NCBI GenBank assembly: GCA_965231765.1
Contig: OZ246887.1
Coordinates: 3,596,001 to 3,660,000, forward strand
DNA: 64,000 bases
DNA from: JAAXHF01 sp963665955
GTDB lineage: Bacteria > Desulfobacterota > Binatia > Bin18
Direction of reading: 5' to 3'
Part shown: positions 52,244 through 62,051 of the stretch, one piece after another
Layout of the letters: every line of letters begins with the position of its first letter
How positions within the stretch are numbered: position 1 is the stretch's first letter
Notes under the pieces: generated by a model
Database searches by the model: none
What the model was told of the DNA's origin: nothing
Seen by the model: only the letters and a program-made list of their open reading frames with translations
Program-made: the position numbers and the translations under genes

Positions 52244-52244
52244 C

Positions 52245-53675
52245 TCATTTCAGCGGCCGCGTAGCAAAGCCTTTGTCGCTATACGACAAGAGGGCGCGTT
52301 TCCCATTCACCTTTGTTTCCAGCCCGACTTCATGCCCCCATAATTGATGCAGATAGGAAAGACAGCGCTCGGCGTATTCGAGCTGCAGATCCCGGCCATC
52401 GTGGTAGTGTTTCAAGTACAGTGTCCGGTTCTGGGTGTAATCTGCGTCCTCGATTTTGAGGACGGGTATAGTCCCCATGCCAACACTTTTGAGCAAGGTC
52501 TCCTTGATGTCCCGCCAACCGTCATTATCGGATACCCGAGAGATCACCAAATCATCCCCGCGCGGCTCATACTGAAACATGTCCATTTCGCGCATCAACT
52601 CCTCGGTTAAAAAGCGGCGCAAAAAAGACACGTCCCGATCAACTTCGCGGATTTCAAAGATGGCTTCCATGCCAGTTTTGTCCGGCTTGCCGTATTTGTC
52701 GATTTCTTCCGGGGTCGGGTCATCATGCCGACGTTTGATATCGTCCCAGAGCTTTAAACCCAGATGATACGGATTAATGCCCTGCGGGTGGGGCCGGACA
52801 ACTTGATTATGGCGGACCAGGAATTCAAGGTATAACTCCTGGGGCAGATCAAGGCTGTTCAGGATCTCACGATGCCAAAAACTGGCCCAGCCCTCGTTCA
52901 TAATCTTGGTTTCCATCTGAGGAATGAAATACTGCGACTCCTCTTGGACAATGGTCAGCAGATCCTTTTCCCATCCGCTCAGATACGGATTGTAGTCGCG
53001 GATAAACAGCAGGACGTCTTCTTCTGGAGAAAGCGGCGTCTTATGCAGGTCGGGCTGGACATATTCTTGCCGTTTATGGATTTTTTGAAACGGATCTTCT
53101 TTTGGCTGGGCGGCTTCAAAAGCGCGTTTGCGTTCTTCTGCCGGGGGGAGCTTTTTAATCGCAAAATTGCGCCGACATTGCATCGACAAGGAATGCGCCG
53201 CATCAAGCAGAGTTTCGACTTTCTCCACGCCAATAGACGGATCTTCAGTATACGTCCGCACCCGCTCAGCATGAATCTTACACCGGTTAATGGTCGAGGC
53301 CGCTCCAGTGTGTTGGAAGGTGAAATTATTTTTGAAGAAGTCATTGTGCCCATACACATGGGCAATCGTAAGCACTTGCAGGCACAAGGAATTATCCCGC
53401 ATTAAGTAGGCAAGGGCAGGGCTGGAGTTAATGACCATTTCATACGGCAGGCCAGACACGCCGTAGTCGTACATGGTCTTGAGCTTCTCATAGCTCTTGC
53501 CAAAAGACCAATGTGGATAATGTGAGGGCATGCCATGATAAGCCATGTAGCCCAACATCTGTGTATGGTCACAGACTTCAAATTCCTGCGGGTAGCAGGA
53601 TAATCCGAACTCTTGGACCTTCTCCTGGATCTTCGCTTCCCAGGCTCCCAGGTCTCTTACATTCCAATCTGCCAT
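52245..53675 (-). CDS. SpoVR family protein
   Basis: 476-residue protein of the SpoVR family, first found as a stage V sporulation protein but widespread in non-sporulating bacteria. MADWNVRDLGAWEAKIQEKVQEFGLSCYP begins the protein; GLPYEMVINSSPALAYLMRDN and VYGHNDFFKNNFTF, with an NEGWASFWHREIL stretch, identify the family. It is the downstream member of the prkA-yeaH-spoVR cluster, which is conserved in gammaproteobacteria and others. ATG 53675 is preferred to the TTG-initiated extension at 53687. Function: stress or peptidoglycan-linked role, not defined. Confidence 0.9.
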   Translation of the reverse strand: MADWNVRDLGAWEAKIQEKVQEFGLSCYPQEFEVCDHTQMLGYMAYHGMPSHYPHWSFGKSYEKLKTMYDYGVSGLPYEMVINSSPALAYLMRDNSLCLQVLTIAHVYGHNDFFKNNFTFQHTGAASTINRCKIHAERVRTYTEDPSIGVEKVETLLDAAHSLSMQCRRNFAIKKLPPAEERKRAFEAAQPKEDPFQKIHKRQEYVQPDLHKTPLSPEEDVLLFIRDYNPYLSGWEKDLLTIVQEESQYFIPQMETKIMNEGWASFWHREILNSLDLPQELYLEFLVRHNQVVRPHPQGINPYHLGLKLWDDIKRRHDDPTPEEIDKYGKPDKTGMEAIFEIREVDRDVSFLRRFLTEELMREMDMFQYEPRGDDLVISRVSDNDGWRDIKETLLKSVGMGTIPVLKIEDADYTQNRTLYLKHYHDGRDLQLEYAERCLSYLHQLWGHEVGLETKVNGKRALLSYSDKGFATRPLK

Positions 53676-53720
53676 AGCTTTCCCCAATCACGAGCTGGAG
53701 GCAAAGCATCTCCACACTCG

Positions 53721-54944
53721 TTATTCTTCCACTGCTTCTTCCGTAGGAGCGGCGTTTGCCTGCGTGCGCTCGCCTTCCTCTTTTGACATAAAGGCGCGAA
53801 AACTTGGCCAGATGTCTTCTTTGCGTTCAATCAATACAGTTTGATAGTTGTCTGCCTCAAGCCGCCGAAAAATGTTCAACATTGAACTCTCGTAATAGCG
53901 CGAGCCCAAGGGTTTGATCTCGCCATAGCCGAACAAATTACACAGCTCACACAGCTCTTGAGCAGCTTGCAAGGTCGCCGGATTATCTGACTCGAAGTTA
54001 TCCCCGTCAGAGCAGTGGAAAGCGTACACGTTCCACAGACTCGGATGATACCGCTCTTGAATAATCTCAATGGCTTTCGTGTAGCCCGAGGAGATAAACG
54101 TGCCACCGGACTCGCCTTTGTAGAAAAACTCGTCTTCGGTAACCTCGCGGCCCTCGGTATGGTGGGCAACAAAGGCGAGTTCGACGTTCTGGTATCGTGT
54201 ACTCACAAACTGATACAAAAGAAAAAAGAAGCTACGGGCCAGATACTTTTTCATCGTATCCATTGAGCCCGAGGTGTCCATGATACACACCACCGCGGCG
54301 TTCGAGTCCGGGCGTGTATCTGTAATCATATGCCGGTAGGTTATATCATCTTTGTGGAACGGAAAGCGCTGCTCAGCATCCCACTCGATCTTTCCCTCAC
54401 GCCGCATGACTGCGACTTTACGCCGAATGCGAGCAATAGCTGTGCGCCGTTTGTCGAGGCGCACCCGGACGCCCATCTGGCGGTAGCCCTTGCGTTTGCT
54501 GAGACGATCGGAGGGGATCTCGCGCAGAATCTTGCGTTCCATATCGGGCAGCTCAAGGTCTTCGAACATGATTTCGATCAGCTCTTCGAGCGTGACATCG
54601 GTCTCATAATAATCGACCCCGGCTTGATCACCGGCTTGGCCCTCACCTTGGCCCTCACCATCTGTTTTGCCAACCACTTGACCCGGTTGAGAGTTGCCAT
54701 CGCCTTGGCCCACCCCCGGCGTATTCTCGCCGTAGATGAAGCGATACTCCTTCATCCCTCGGATCGGGACTTTGATGATTTTGTCTTTGTTTTTGCCGAT
54801 GATGGACTCTTCGGCGATCAGGTCGGCAATATTATCTCGGACTGCCTCACGGACCTTTTGTCGGTGGCGCTGACGATCAGTCGCGCTTCGGTCGGACCGC
54901 AAGGAGTCAGAGGAGGAATAGGGACGAAAGATTGTGTCTGACAT
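53721..54944 (-). CDS. yeaH: YeaH/YhbH family protein (DUF444, von Willebrand A-like)
   Basis: 407-residue protein of the YeaH/YhbH family. The von Willebrand A-type MIDAS site is seen as CIMDTSGSMDTMKKYLARSF. RSATDRQRHRQKVREAVRDNIADLIAEES begins the protein and a Gly-rich, acidic stretch (GQGDGNSQPGQVVG) precedes the core. It is encoded between PrkA and SpoVR, as in E. coli yeaG-yeaH and similar clusters. It probably acts with the kinase PrkA in a stress response. The gene is preceded by a 13-bp hairpin in the gap to prkA. Confidence 0.9.
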   Translation of the reverse strand: MSDTIFRPYSSSDSLRSDRSATDRQRHRQKVREAVRDNIADLIAEESIIGKNKDKIIKVPIRGMKEYRFIYGENTPGVGQGDGNSQPGQVVGKTDGEGQGEGQAGDQAGVDYYETDVTLEELIEIMFEDLELPDMERKILREIPSDRLSKRKGYRQMGVRVRLDKRRTAIARIRRKVAVMRREGKIEWDAEQRFPFHKDDITYRHMITDTRPDSNAAVVCIMDTSGSMDTMKKYLARSFFFLLYQFVSTRYQNVELAFVAHHTEGREVTEDEFFYKGESGGTFISSGYTKAIEIIQERYHPSLWNVYAFHCSDGDNFESDNPATLQAAQELCELCNLFGYGEIKPLGSRYYESSMLNIFRRLEADNYQTVLIERKEDIWPSFRAFMSKEEGERTQANAAPTEEAVEE

Positions 54945-54974
54945 GATGTTTCACCATAGCCTGTACGCATGCAC

Positions 54975-55003
54975 GGGGTGGCTTGCCTACGGCAAGCCAC
55001 CCC
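54975..55003. repeat. Perfect 13-bp palindrome between prkA and yeaH
   Basis: GGGGTGGCTTGCC and GGCAAGCCACCCC flank TAC. A very stable hairpin in the 85-base gap after prkA and before yeaH. It could stabilise the upstream mRNA end or reduce read-through, giving unequal expression of prkA and yeaH-spoVR; it may also be an interspersed repeat. Confidence 0.7.
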
Positions 55004-55029
55004 CGCGTCTACGTTTTACCCCGTGTAGC

Positions 55030-56964
55030 TCAGTCTTTCCACAGATTATTGGCCGCGTATTTCAGCACCACATCCACACAATGTTCGCAGTAGCCATTCT
55101 CTAGCAGACTCTGCACCATGGCCCCGTACTTATCCGTCTGTTCCTCGTCCCGGGTACGGGCTTTGGTAATGATACGGCTGATATCACGGACTGAACTCAT
55201 GAGCTTCTTTTCAATTGCTTCTTTGAGCGGCTCATAGCTCTGGTATGAGACCTTCTCGTTCCGCCGACCAGCGGCCCACAGGTACGCGATCACTTCCTGT
55301 CGGAAACCCTCGGCTGCTGAGCCGATAATCGCAATCTGCTCTTCCACCGATTTGAGGAAACCCTCATCCGGCTGGAGCTCTTCGCGGGTGTTGGTATCTT
55401 TGACCTTGGTGTTGTTCACATACGCTTCAGCATGATCCAGATAATTCTGGAACAAGGTCTCAGCCTGCTCCTGGTACGAATAGACAAACGCTTTTGTAAT
55501 CTCTTTTTCCACCAGCTCAAGATATTCTTTGTGCAGCGTATCTTGGAGAAATTCAAGATACATCTTCCGCATGTCGTCAGCCATGTCCTGGTCTTTGATC
55601 ATGCTGATCATGGATTCGCGCACGTTAATCGGGTTAATACACTTGCCCGATTCTGCCAACGCATTGTCGAGCGCCTTCATGATAAAACGAGTCGAGATAC
55701 CATTCATGCCCTCCCGCTTGGCTTCGTCACGCAACTCTTCAATATTAATCTTCTTCGTCCGGCCTTTTTCGACCACTTCTTCGCCATTATATAGGCTCAA
55801 TTTGGTCATCAGGTCGCACTTTGGAGTCGGTTCAAGTCGAGATAAAACCGCAAACATCGACGCCATCTCGAGCGTATGCGGAGCCACGTGGGCATCAAAA
55901 GACGATTTCTGCAGGATTTTCTGATAGATCTTGACCTCTTCAGACACGCGTAAATTATACGGAACCTTGACCACCACAATACGGTCAAGAATGGCTTCGT
56001 TGGTATGGTCGGCTTTGAACTTTTGCCATTCGGCTTCGTTCGAGTGGGCAACAATGACCGAGTCTATATACACTGTGCCGTGCCGTCCTGGCGCAGGGAC
56101 AAACTTCTCTTGCGTGGCCGTAATCATGGCGTGCAGGTATTCGGTCTCGTTTTTAAACACCTCAATGAATTCGACCATGCCGCGGTTACCGACATTAAAG
56201 GCACCGTTCAGCTCTAGCACGCGGGGATCACCCTCAGAGTACATGTCGAGCTTCGAGATATCCTCTGAGCCAATCAATACAGACGTGTCTTGGTTATTGG
56301 GATCAACCGGCGGGACAACGCCAACGCCCCGCCGACTACGCTTGGAAAATTCCACTTTGACGATGGGGAATTCTTCATAGCGTGCGCCAAACTCTTCCTT
56401 GAGTCGATGACGGCAAATAGGGCACAAATCTCCCTCGATCTGCACTTCCAACATCTTCTCGAATTCTTTGCGTAAATGGCGCGGAATAAGGTGGAGTGGC
56501 TCCTCAAACATTGGGCAGTCTGCAATGGCATAAATCGGCTCAGCTTCTTCCAAACCCCGCTGGAGTTTTTCAACGAGTGAGCTTTTGCCCGATCCGACTG
56601 GCCCCATCAGATAGAGCACTTGGCGGCTCTCTTCGCCTTTGAGCGACGCCGAATGAAAATAGCGAACTATTTGTGAGGCTGTTCGCTCAATGCCAAAAAA
56701 TTCATCTTTGAAGAAGTTATAGACCTTGATCGGCTCATCTTTGTACAGCCGCTTGACCCGCGGATCATCGGATTCGGTGATCTCCGACATGCCCTGGGCG
56801 GTCATCATGTTGTACAGACGATTGTGTGACAGCCGGGTCATGCCCGGGTTCTCCCGGACTTTTTCAAGGTAATCGATCAATGTTCCCTGCCACTTCGTGC
56901 TGTCTCGATTGGCTCGATCATCCTTGATCAGTCGCTCAAACGTATTCCTGTTAATATCATCCAT
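55030..56964 (-). CDS. prkA: PrkA family serine protein kinase
   Basis: 644-residue AAA-type kinase. The Walker A loop is GPVGSGKSSLVEKL at about residue 125, and the domain includes LELNGAFNVGNRGMVEFIEVFKNETEYLHAM and a C-terminal kinase-like region (residues about 400-640). Two Cys-x-x-Cys/His pairs in CPICRHRL suggest a zinc-binding insert. PrkA of B. subtilis and YeaG of E. coli belong here and respond to starvation. ATG 56964 is preferred to the earlier GTG; GGGGGTGG lies just upstream. It is the first gene of the prkA-yeaH-spoVR cluster. Confidence 0.93.
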   Translation of the reverse strand: MDDINRNTFERLIKDDRANRDSTKWQGTLIDYLEKVRENPGMTRLSHNRLYNMMTAQGMSEITESDDPRVKRLYKDEPIKVYNFFKDEFFGIERTASQIVRYFHSASLKGEESRQVLYLMGPVGSGKSSLVEKLQRGLEEAEPIYAIADCPMFEEPLHLIPRHLRKEFEKMLEVQIEGDLCPICRHRLKEEFGARYEEFPIVKVEFSKRSRRGVGVVPPVDPNNQDTSVLIGSEDISKLDMYSEGDPRVLELNGAFNVGNRGMVEFIEVFKNETEYLHAMITATQEKFVPAPGRHGTVYIDSVIVAHSNEAEWQKFKADHTNEAILDRIVVVKVPYNLRVSEEVKIYQKILQKSSFDAHVAPHTLEMASMFAVLSRLEPTPKCDLMTKLSLYNGEEVVEKGRTKKINIEELRDEAKREGMNGISTRFIMKALDNALAESGKCINPINVRESMISMIKDQDMADDMRKMYLEFLQDTLHKEYLELVEKEITKAFVYSYQEQAETLFQNYLDHAEAYVNNTKVKDTNTREELQPDEGFLKSVEEQIAIIGSAAEGFRQEVIAYLWAAGRRNEKVSYQSYEPLKEAIEKKLMSSVRDISRIITKARTRDEEQTDKYGAMVQSLLENGYCEHCVDVVLKYAANNLWKD

Positions 56965-57214
56965 CTCCACCCCCTAAACATTGAATGGTTAGGTTTCAGG
57001 TTACGTAGCCATTCCACATAAGGACTCTAATACGTTCATTATATCAATGCTTACGGGGGGCGAGGAAGACAGGCGGGTGCTGCGGGAAGAAGGTCTCGGT
57101 TGTGTCGCCGTCCCCGTAATGTAACTGATAAGCACAGTACATCAGTATATCATAGGAGATGAAGAAGCCAGGGAGAAAATTTTTTGCAAAGAAAGGGGCA
57201 AAACGAGAAGAAAA

Positions 57215-57286
57215 TAGTCCCAACGGGAATCGAACCCGTGTTACCGACGTGAGAGGCCGGCGTCCTAACCGCTAGACGATGGGACC
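57215..57286 (-). tRNA. tRNA-Glu (anticodon CUC)
   Basis: GGTCCCA acceptor, D-arm GTCTAGCGGTTAGGAC, anticodon stem CCGGC/GTCGG around CTCTCAC (anticodon CTC) and T-loop GTTCGATTC. The first acceptor pair is G-U. Next to tRNA-Gln and gltX. Confidence 0.92.
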
Positions 57287-57303
57287 CAAAAGATGAGTGA
57301 GAG

Positions 57304-57376
57304 CTGAGGTGGTAGGACTCGAACCTACAATAACCTGTTCCAGAGACAGGTGGCTTACCAATTAGCCCACACCTCA
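57304..57376 (-). tRNA. tRNA-Gln (anticodon CUG)
   Basis: Acceptor TGAGGTG/CACCTCA is a perfect 7-bp stem. The anticodon stem CCTGT/ACAGG encloses CTCTGGA (anticodon CTG), with T-loop GTTCGAGTC. Discriminator G and U1-A72 are as usual in tRNA-Gln. Confidence 0.9.
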
Positions 57377-57410
57377 GTGAGTTCAAAGGTAAAGAAGAGA
57401 CAGACTGAAG

Positions 57411-58835
57411 TCAAGCGGAAACGTTAGTGTTTTCATCTCTGACAGTTGTTAATGCGGTATCAAGCCGGGCCAGCGTCTGCTCCTTGCCCAATACCTCCAT
57501 GACCTCAAAAATACCAGGACTTGCCGTGCCACCCGTGAGTGCAACGCGGATAGGCTGAGCAATCTTGCCAAGTTTGAGCTTGAGCTCTTCCATCAGACTA
57601 GTGAAGACGGCATGCAGGGCTTCCTCAGTCCAGTCTGGTGCCGTCTTCAGTTTGCCACGGACTTTTTCGACAATTGTTAAGCCGTCCTGGGTCAAAAATT
57701 TCTTGGCCGCTTTTTCTTCAAAGGTGACTGTTTCCGTGAGGTAAAAATGGCTTGCCGCAGCCAATTCAACTAAAGTTTTGGCCCGTGGCTGGAGGGTTTT
57801 CAGCATACGGCTGAGCTGGACATCATCCGGCAGGCTATAGCCTTTATCAGTCAAAAAGGGTTTTATCTCTTGGGTAATGTGAGCGGGCTCACGCGTTTGC
57901 TGGTATTGAAAATTGAGCCATTCAAGTTTCTCAGCGTTAAATACCCCGGCGGATTTACCAACGTCAGCAAGGTGAAATTTTTGGATGAGTTCAGCTCGGG
58001 AGAAGATTTCTTCATCGCCATGTGACCAGCCTAAACGGGCAATAAAATTGACCAATGCATCCGGTAGATAGCCCATTTCACGGTAGGCTGTGACTGAAGT
58101 TGCGCCATGCCGTTTACTGAGCCGTACACGATCAGGGCCGAGAATCAATGGTAAGTGGGCAAAGGCAGGTGGAGTTGCATCAATCGCCTGAAAAATGAGG
58201 ACTTGCCGAGGCGTATTGCTGAGATGGTCGTCGCCACGCACGACATGGGAAATCCGCAAATCTGCATCATCGAATACAGAACAGAAATTATATGTTGGCG
58301 AGCCATCGGAGCGGACGAGAATCAGGTCATCCAGTTCTTGATTCTGAAACACGACGCGGCCTTTAATGATGTCATCAATGCTAGTCTCGCCTTCTTTTGG
58401 GCTCTTGAAGCGGACGGTAAACGGCCGCGTATCACCTGGCTCAGGAGTGTAATCCCGACACGTTCCATCATAGGCAGGTTGGCGTCCTTCAGCCTGAGCA
58501 GTTTCACGTTTTGCCTGTAATTCTTCCGGGGTGCAGTAGCAGCGGTAGGCTTTGCCTTGACTCAGAAGTCGCTCGCCAGCCTCCTCATATAAGGCTGTGC
58601 GTTGGCTCTGAAAATACGGGCCTTCATCACCGTCTAACTCAAGCCAACGCAGCGATTCCAGGATTTCATTCTGAAATTCTTGGGTGGACCGTTGACGATC
58701 AGTATCATCAATCCGCAACACCAAAGTGCCATTATGTTCTTTAGCCGCTAGGTAGGCGAACAGAGCTGTCCGGGCACCCCCGATGTGCAGATAACCCGTT
58801 GGACTTGGAGCAAAACGTGAACGAACAGTTATCAT
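57411..58835 (-). CDS. gltX: Glutamyl-tRNA synthetase
   Basis: 474-residue class I aminoacyl-tRNA synthetase. The HIGH-type motif is PTGYLHIGGARTALF at the N-terminus and the KMSKS-type motif is VRLSKRHGATSVTAYREMGY at about residue 245. Zn-binding-like CYCTPEELQAKRETAQ and EGRQPAYDGTCRDY lie between them. The C-terminal anticodon-binding domain is all-helical. Length is the bacterial norm. It is transcribed toward the tRNA-Gln and tRNA-Glu genes on the same strand. Whether it also charges tRNA-Gln (with later amidation) is not visible. Confidence 0.95.
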   Translation of the reverse strand: MITVRSRFAPSPTGYLHIGGARTALFAYLAAKEHNGTLVLRIDDTDRQRSTQEFQNEILESLRWLELDGDEGPYFQSQRTALYEEAGERLLSQGKAYRCYCTPEELQAKRETAQAEGRQPAYDGTCRDYTPEPGDTRPFTVRFKSPKEGETSIDDIIKGRVVFQNQELDDLILVRSDGSPTYNFCSVFDDADLRISHVVRGDDHLSNTPRQVLIFQAIDATPPAFAHLPLILGPDRVRLSKRHGATSVTAYREMGYLPDALVNFIARLGWSHGDEEIFSRAELIQKFHLADVGKSAGVFNAEKLEWLNFQYQQTREPAHITQEIKPFLTDKGYSLPDDVQLSRMLKTLQPRAKTLVELAAASHFYLTETVTFEEKAAKKFLTQDGLTIVEKVRGKLKTAPDWTEEALHAVFTSLMEELKLKLGKIAQPIRVALTGGTASPGIFEVMEVLGKEQTLARLDTALTTVRDENTNVSA

Positions 58836-58899
58836 AGCGGAACGCTACCAGCGAGGCGAGGAGCAAGTCAACGCCAGGCAAAAAAGAAAGTGCCTATAG

Positions 58900-58928
58900 T
58901 TGAGTTCTGTGTTATCATCAGCTATGTT
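58900..58928 (+). promoter_or_regulatory. Candidate promoter for the tRNA-Lys/tRNA-Glu pair
   Basis: TTGAGT (58900-58905) and TATGTT (58923-58928) are 17 bases apart and end 12 bases before tRNA-Lys, a spacing suited to a stable RNA promoter. It is divergent from gltX. Confidence 0.45.
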
Positions 58929-58940
58929 TCCGCCCAGACC

Positions 58941-59013
58941 GAGCCGATAGCTCAGGCGGTAGAGCATCTGCCTTTTAAGCAGAGGGTCCCGGGTTCGAGC
59001 CCCGGTCGGCTCA
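58941..59013 (+). tRNA. tRNA-Lys (anticodon UUU)
   Basis: Acceptor GAGCCGA/TCGGCTC, D-arm AGCTCAGGCGGTAGAGC, anticodon stem TCTGC/GCAGA around CTTTTAA (anticodon TTT), T-arm with GTTCGAGCC, and discriminator A. CCA is not encoded. Confidence 0.95.
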
Positions 59014-59036
59014 TACTCTCATCCGTTTCTCCATAC

Positions 59037-59111
<75 letters not shown>

Positions 59112-59121
59112 TCCTTCCACT

Positions 59122-59154
59122 ATGCGTACCAGATGCGTACCAGATGCGTACCAG
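59122..59154. repeat. Three tandem copies of an 11-bp unit
   Basis: ATGCGTACCAG occurs three times in exact tandem, starting 11 bases after the tRNA-Glu. It could be left by replication slippage or be a remnant of an integration event at the tRNA. Confidence 0.85.
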
Positions 59155-59288
59155 GGGAAAGGCCGCTGGCTTGCCTTTTCCCCCCGAAGCCGTATACAAA
59201 ACGTGCCTAGTAGGGTGGGCAGTAGCAGCTTCTGGCCTTCCCCTTTTTTCATTTCATCGCAAAACTCATCGCACAGTAAGGAATAGCC

Positions 59289-61988
59289 ATGCCACATAAT
59301 CTTTTTAATACGTTACAGGCATTTGATCGGGGGAACGGCCAGACTGGTCAGTTCTACTCTTTACCTCAATTAGAGAAAGAGGGCGTTGGGCAGATCTCGC
59401 GCCTGCCGGTGAGTATCCGGATTGTCCTCGAATCTGTGTTGCGTAACTACGATGGCAAACGGATTGAAGAGAAGGATGTCCGAAACGTGGCCAGTTGGAG
59501 GCCGAATGACACGCGGACGGCGGAAATTCCGTTTACGGTTGCGCGTATTGTCTTGCAGGACTTTACTGGTGTTCCTTTGCTGGTTGACTTAGCCGCGATG
59601 CGTTCGGCAGTTGCCAAGCTGGGCAAAGATCCAAAGCTCATTGAGCCACTCGTGCCTGTGGACCTGGTTGTCGATCATTCGGTACAGGCCGATTATGCTG
59701 GGGTTGGCAACGCCCTGCAGCAGAACATGCAGAAGGAATTTGAGCGCAATCAGGCACGCTATCAGTTCCTGAAATGGGGCATGCAAGCGTTTGATAGCTT
59801 CAAGGTTGTTCCACCCGGTATTGGCATTGTTCACCAGATTAATCTCGAATACTTGGCCAAAGGGGTGCTGGAAAAAGACGGGGTGTACTATCCAGATACG
59901 CTCGTCGGTACCGATTCGCACACGACCATGATCAACGGTATTGGTGTGGTTGGCTGGGGCGTTGGGGGTATTGAGGCTGAAGCGGGTATGTTGGGCCAGC
60001 CTGTTTATTTTCTGACTCCAGATGTCGTCGGTATGCATCTGACGGGCGCACTGCGAGAAGGCGTGACCGCAACCGACTTAGTCCTGCACTGCACCGAGAT
60101 GCTGCGGGCAGCAAAAGTCGTGGGCAAGTTTGTTGAGTACCATGGCGAAGGAGCCACCAACTTGCCGCTGACCGACCGCGCGACTATCGCCAATATGGCT
60201 CCTGAATATGGGGCGACTATGGGGTTTTTCCCTATCGATGAGGAAACGTGTCGTTACCTCAAAGCGACTGGTCGGACAGATGAGCAAGTCGACGCATTCC
60301 GCAACTATTTCCAAGCCCAAGGCATGTTTGGCATTCCGGGCAAAGATGAGTGTGTATACAGCCAAGTCTTAGATCTCAATCTTGCCGATGTCCAGCCAGG
60401 TGTGGCTGGCCCCAAACGGCCCCAAGACCGGATCAATCTTCCCGAATTAAAACAGACTTTTGAGGCGCTATTTCAGAAACCAGTGAGTGAAAGTGGCTAT
60501 AACAAAACCCAGGCAGAACTTGGCAAACGCTATCCTACTAACGGAGCCGGAGACCTCGGCCATGGTGACGTCCTGATTGCGGCCATTACCTCGTGTACCA
60601 ATACTTCCAATCCGAGCGTCATGCTGGCGGCAGGCTTATTGGCCAAGAAAGCAGTCGAAAAAGGGCTGACCATTCGGCCAGCCGTCAAAGCCTCTTTAGG
60701 TCCAGGTTCCCGGGTGGTGACTGCATACCTCCAAAAAACCGATCTCCAACAGTATTTGGACAAGCTCGGGTTCAATCTTGTTGGTTATGGCTGCACGACG
60801 TGTATTGGGAATTCCGGACCGCTTGATCCCAAGATCGAGGAAGTGGTGACGACAAATGACCTCATCACCGCCAGCGTTTTAAGCGGCAATCGGAATTTTG
60901 AGGCACGTGTGCATCAAAATATTAAGGCCAACTTTCTGATGAGCCCACCGCTCGTCGTGGCTTTTGCTCTAGCTGGCCGGGTTGATATTGACATGCATAC
61001 ACAGCCACTTGGAACGGACACTGCTGGCCAGCCGGTTTACCTGCGTGATATCTGGCCCAGCTCTTCAGAAGTCCAGGCGCTTATCCACGCAGCTCGCGAT
61101 CCGGAAACGTATCGTGGATTATATGCTGATCTCAACGCGGATAACCCGCTGTGGAATGATATCTCCAGCAGCACTGGTAACCTGTACGAGTGGGATACGG
61201 CTTCAACCTATATTCAAGATCCGCCTTTTTTTGAAGGTTTTGGCCTGGAACCAGGCACAATCAGCACTATTACTGGCGCCCGTCCTCTGGCTGTGTTGGG
61301 GGATTCCGTCACGACCGATCACATCAGTCCGGCTGGGGCTATCAAACCGACTTCTCCAGCCGGGCAATATCTCCAAGAAAACGGGGTCGCAGTCCAGGAT
61401 TTTAATAGCTATGGGTCACGGCGTGGCAACGATAAGGTGATGACGCGCGGGACCTTTGCCAATGTGCGGATTAAAAACCTGATGGTTCCTGGTACGGAAG
61501 GTGGGCTGACCAAATACTATGCCAATGGGGGACCCGGCGAACAGATGGACATCTATGCTGCTGCTGTCAAATATCAGTCAGCGGGTGTTCCACTGGTCGT
61601 TCTGGCTGGCCAAGAGTACGGAACGGGCAGTTCGCGTGACTGGGCGGCAAAAGGCACCAGCCTGCTGGGAGTACAAGCCGTTATTGCGCAAAGCTTTGAG
61701 CGCATTCACCGCAGTAACCTGGTCGGTATGGGCGTGCTACCGTGCCAATTCAAAGAGGGCACTACCACGCAAACTCTTAACCTAGAGGGTAATGAGACCT
61801 TCGATGTGGTGGGATTCGACGCCAACCTTCAGCCCCAGCAGGATGCCACGCTTGTCATCCACCGAGCGGGTGGAGAGACGCGAGACGTGCCAGTCACAGT
61901 CCGAATCGATACACCGATAGAAATCGAATATTACCGGCACGGTGGTATTCTCCAGTATGTACTGCGGCAATTAATTGCTCAGGCGTAG
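59289..61988 (+). CDS. acnA: Aconitate hydratase A
   Basis: 899-residue [4Fe-4S] enzyme interconverting citrate and isocitrate. The three cluster cysteines are in ITSCTNTSNPSVM and YGCTTCIGNSGPLD. TDSHTTMINGIGVVGWGVGGIEAEA is the N-terminal signature; the swivel domain has QEYGTGSSRDWAAKG, with SRDWA supplying an active-site Ser-Arg, and DSVTTDHISPAGAI. Length is that of AcnA/IRP-type enzymes. ATG 59289 follows AAGGAATAGCC. It lies apart from other citric-acid-cycle genes. Confidence 0.96.
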   Translation: MPHNLFNTLQAFDRGNGQTGQFYSLPQLEKEGVGQISRLPVSIRIVLESVLRNYDGKRIEEKDVRNVASWRPNDTRTAEIPFTVARIVLQDFTGVPLLVDLAAMRSAVAKLGKDPKLIEPLVPVDLVVDHSVQADYAGVGNALQQNMQKEFERNQARYQFLKWGMQAFDSFKVVPPGIGIVHQINLEYLAKGVLEKDGVYYPDTLVGTDSHTTMINGIGVVGWGVGGIEAEAGMLGQPVYFLTPDVVGMHLTGALREGVTATDLVLHCTEMLRAAKVVGKFVEYHGEGATNLPLTDRATIANMAPEYGATMGFFPIDEETCRYLKATGRTDEQVDAFRNYFQAQGMFGIPGKDECVYSQVLDLNLADVQPGVAGPKRPQDRINLPELKQTFEALFQKPVSESGYNKTQAELGKRYPTNGAGDLGHGDVLIAAITSCTNTSNPSVMLAAGLLAKKAVEKGLTIRPAVKASLGPGSRVVTAYLQKTDLQQYLDKLGFNLVGYGCTTCIGNSGPLDPKIEEVVTTNDLITASVLSGNRNFEARVHQNIKANFLMSPPLVVAFALAGRVDIDMHTQPLGTDTAGQPVYLRDIWPSSSEVQALIHAARDPETYRGLYADLNADNPLWNDISSSTGNLYEWDTASTYIQDPPFFEGFGLEPGTISTITGARPLAVLGDSVTTDHISPAGAIKPTSPAGQYLQENGVAVQDFNSYGSRRGNDKVMTRGTFANVRIKNLMVPGTEGGLTKYYANGGPGEQMDIYAAAVKYQSAGVPLVVLAGQEYGTGSSRDWAAKGTSLLGVQAVIAQSFERIHRSNLVGMGVLPCQFKEGTTTQTLNLEGNETFDVVGFDANLQPQQDATLVIHRAGGETRDVPVTVRIDTPIEIEYYRHGGILQYVLRQLIAQA

Positions 61989-61995
61989 AGAGTCG

Positions 61996-62027
61996 GTGTC
62001 GGGACGATTCGCGAACCGTCCCGACAC
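61996..62027. terminator. Hairpin between convergent acnA and skp-like genes
   Basis: GTGTCGGGACG and CGTCCCGACAC form an 11-bp stem around a 10-base loop, starting eight bases after the acnA stop. It lies between convergent genes and so could end transcription from both sides, though no T-run is evident. Confidence 0.6.
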
Positions 62028-62051
62028 AAGAGCCTCATACCAGAAAGACGG

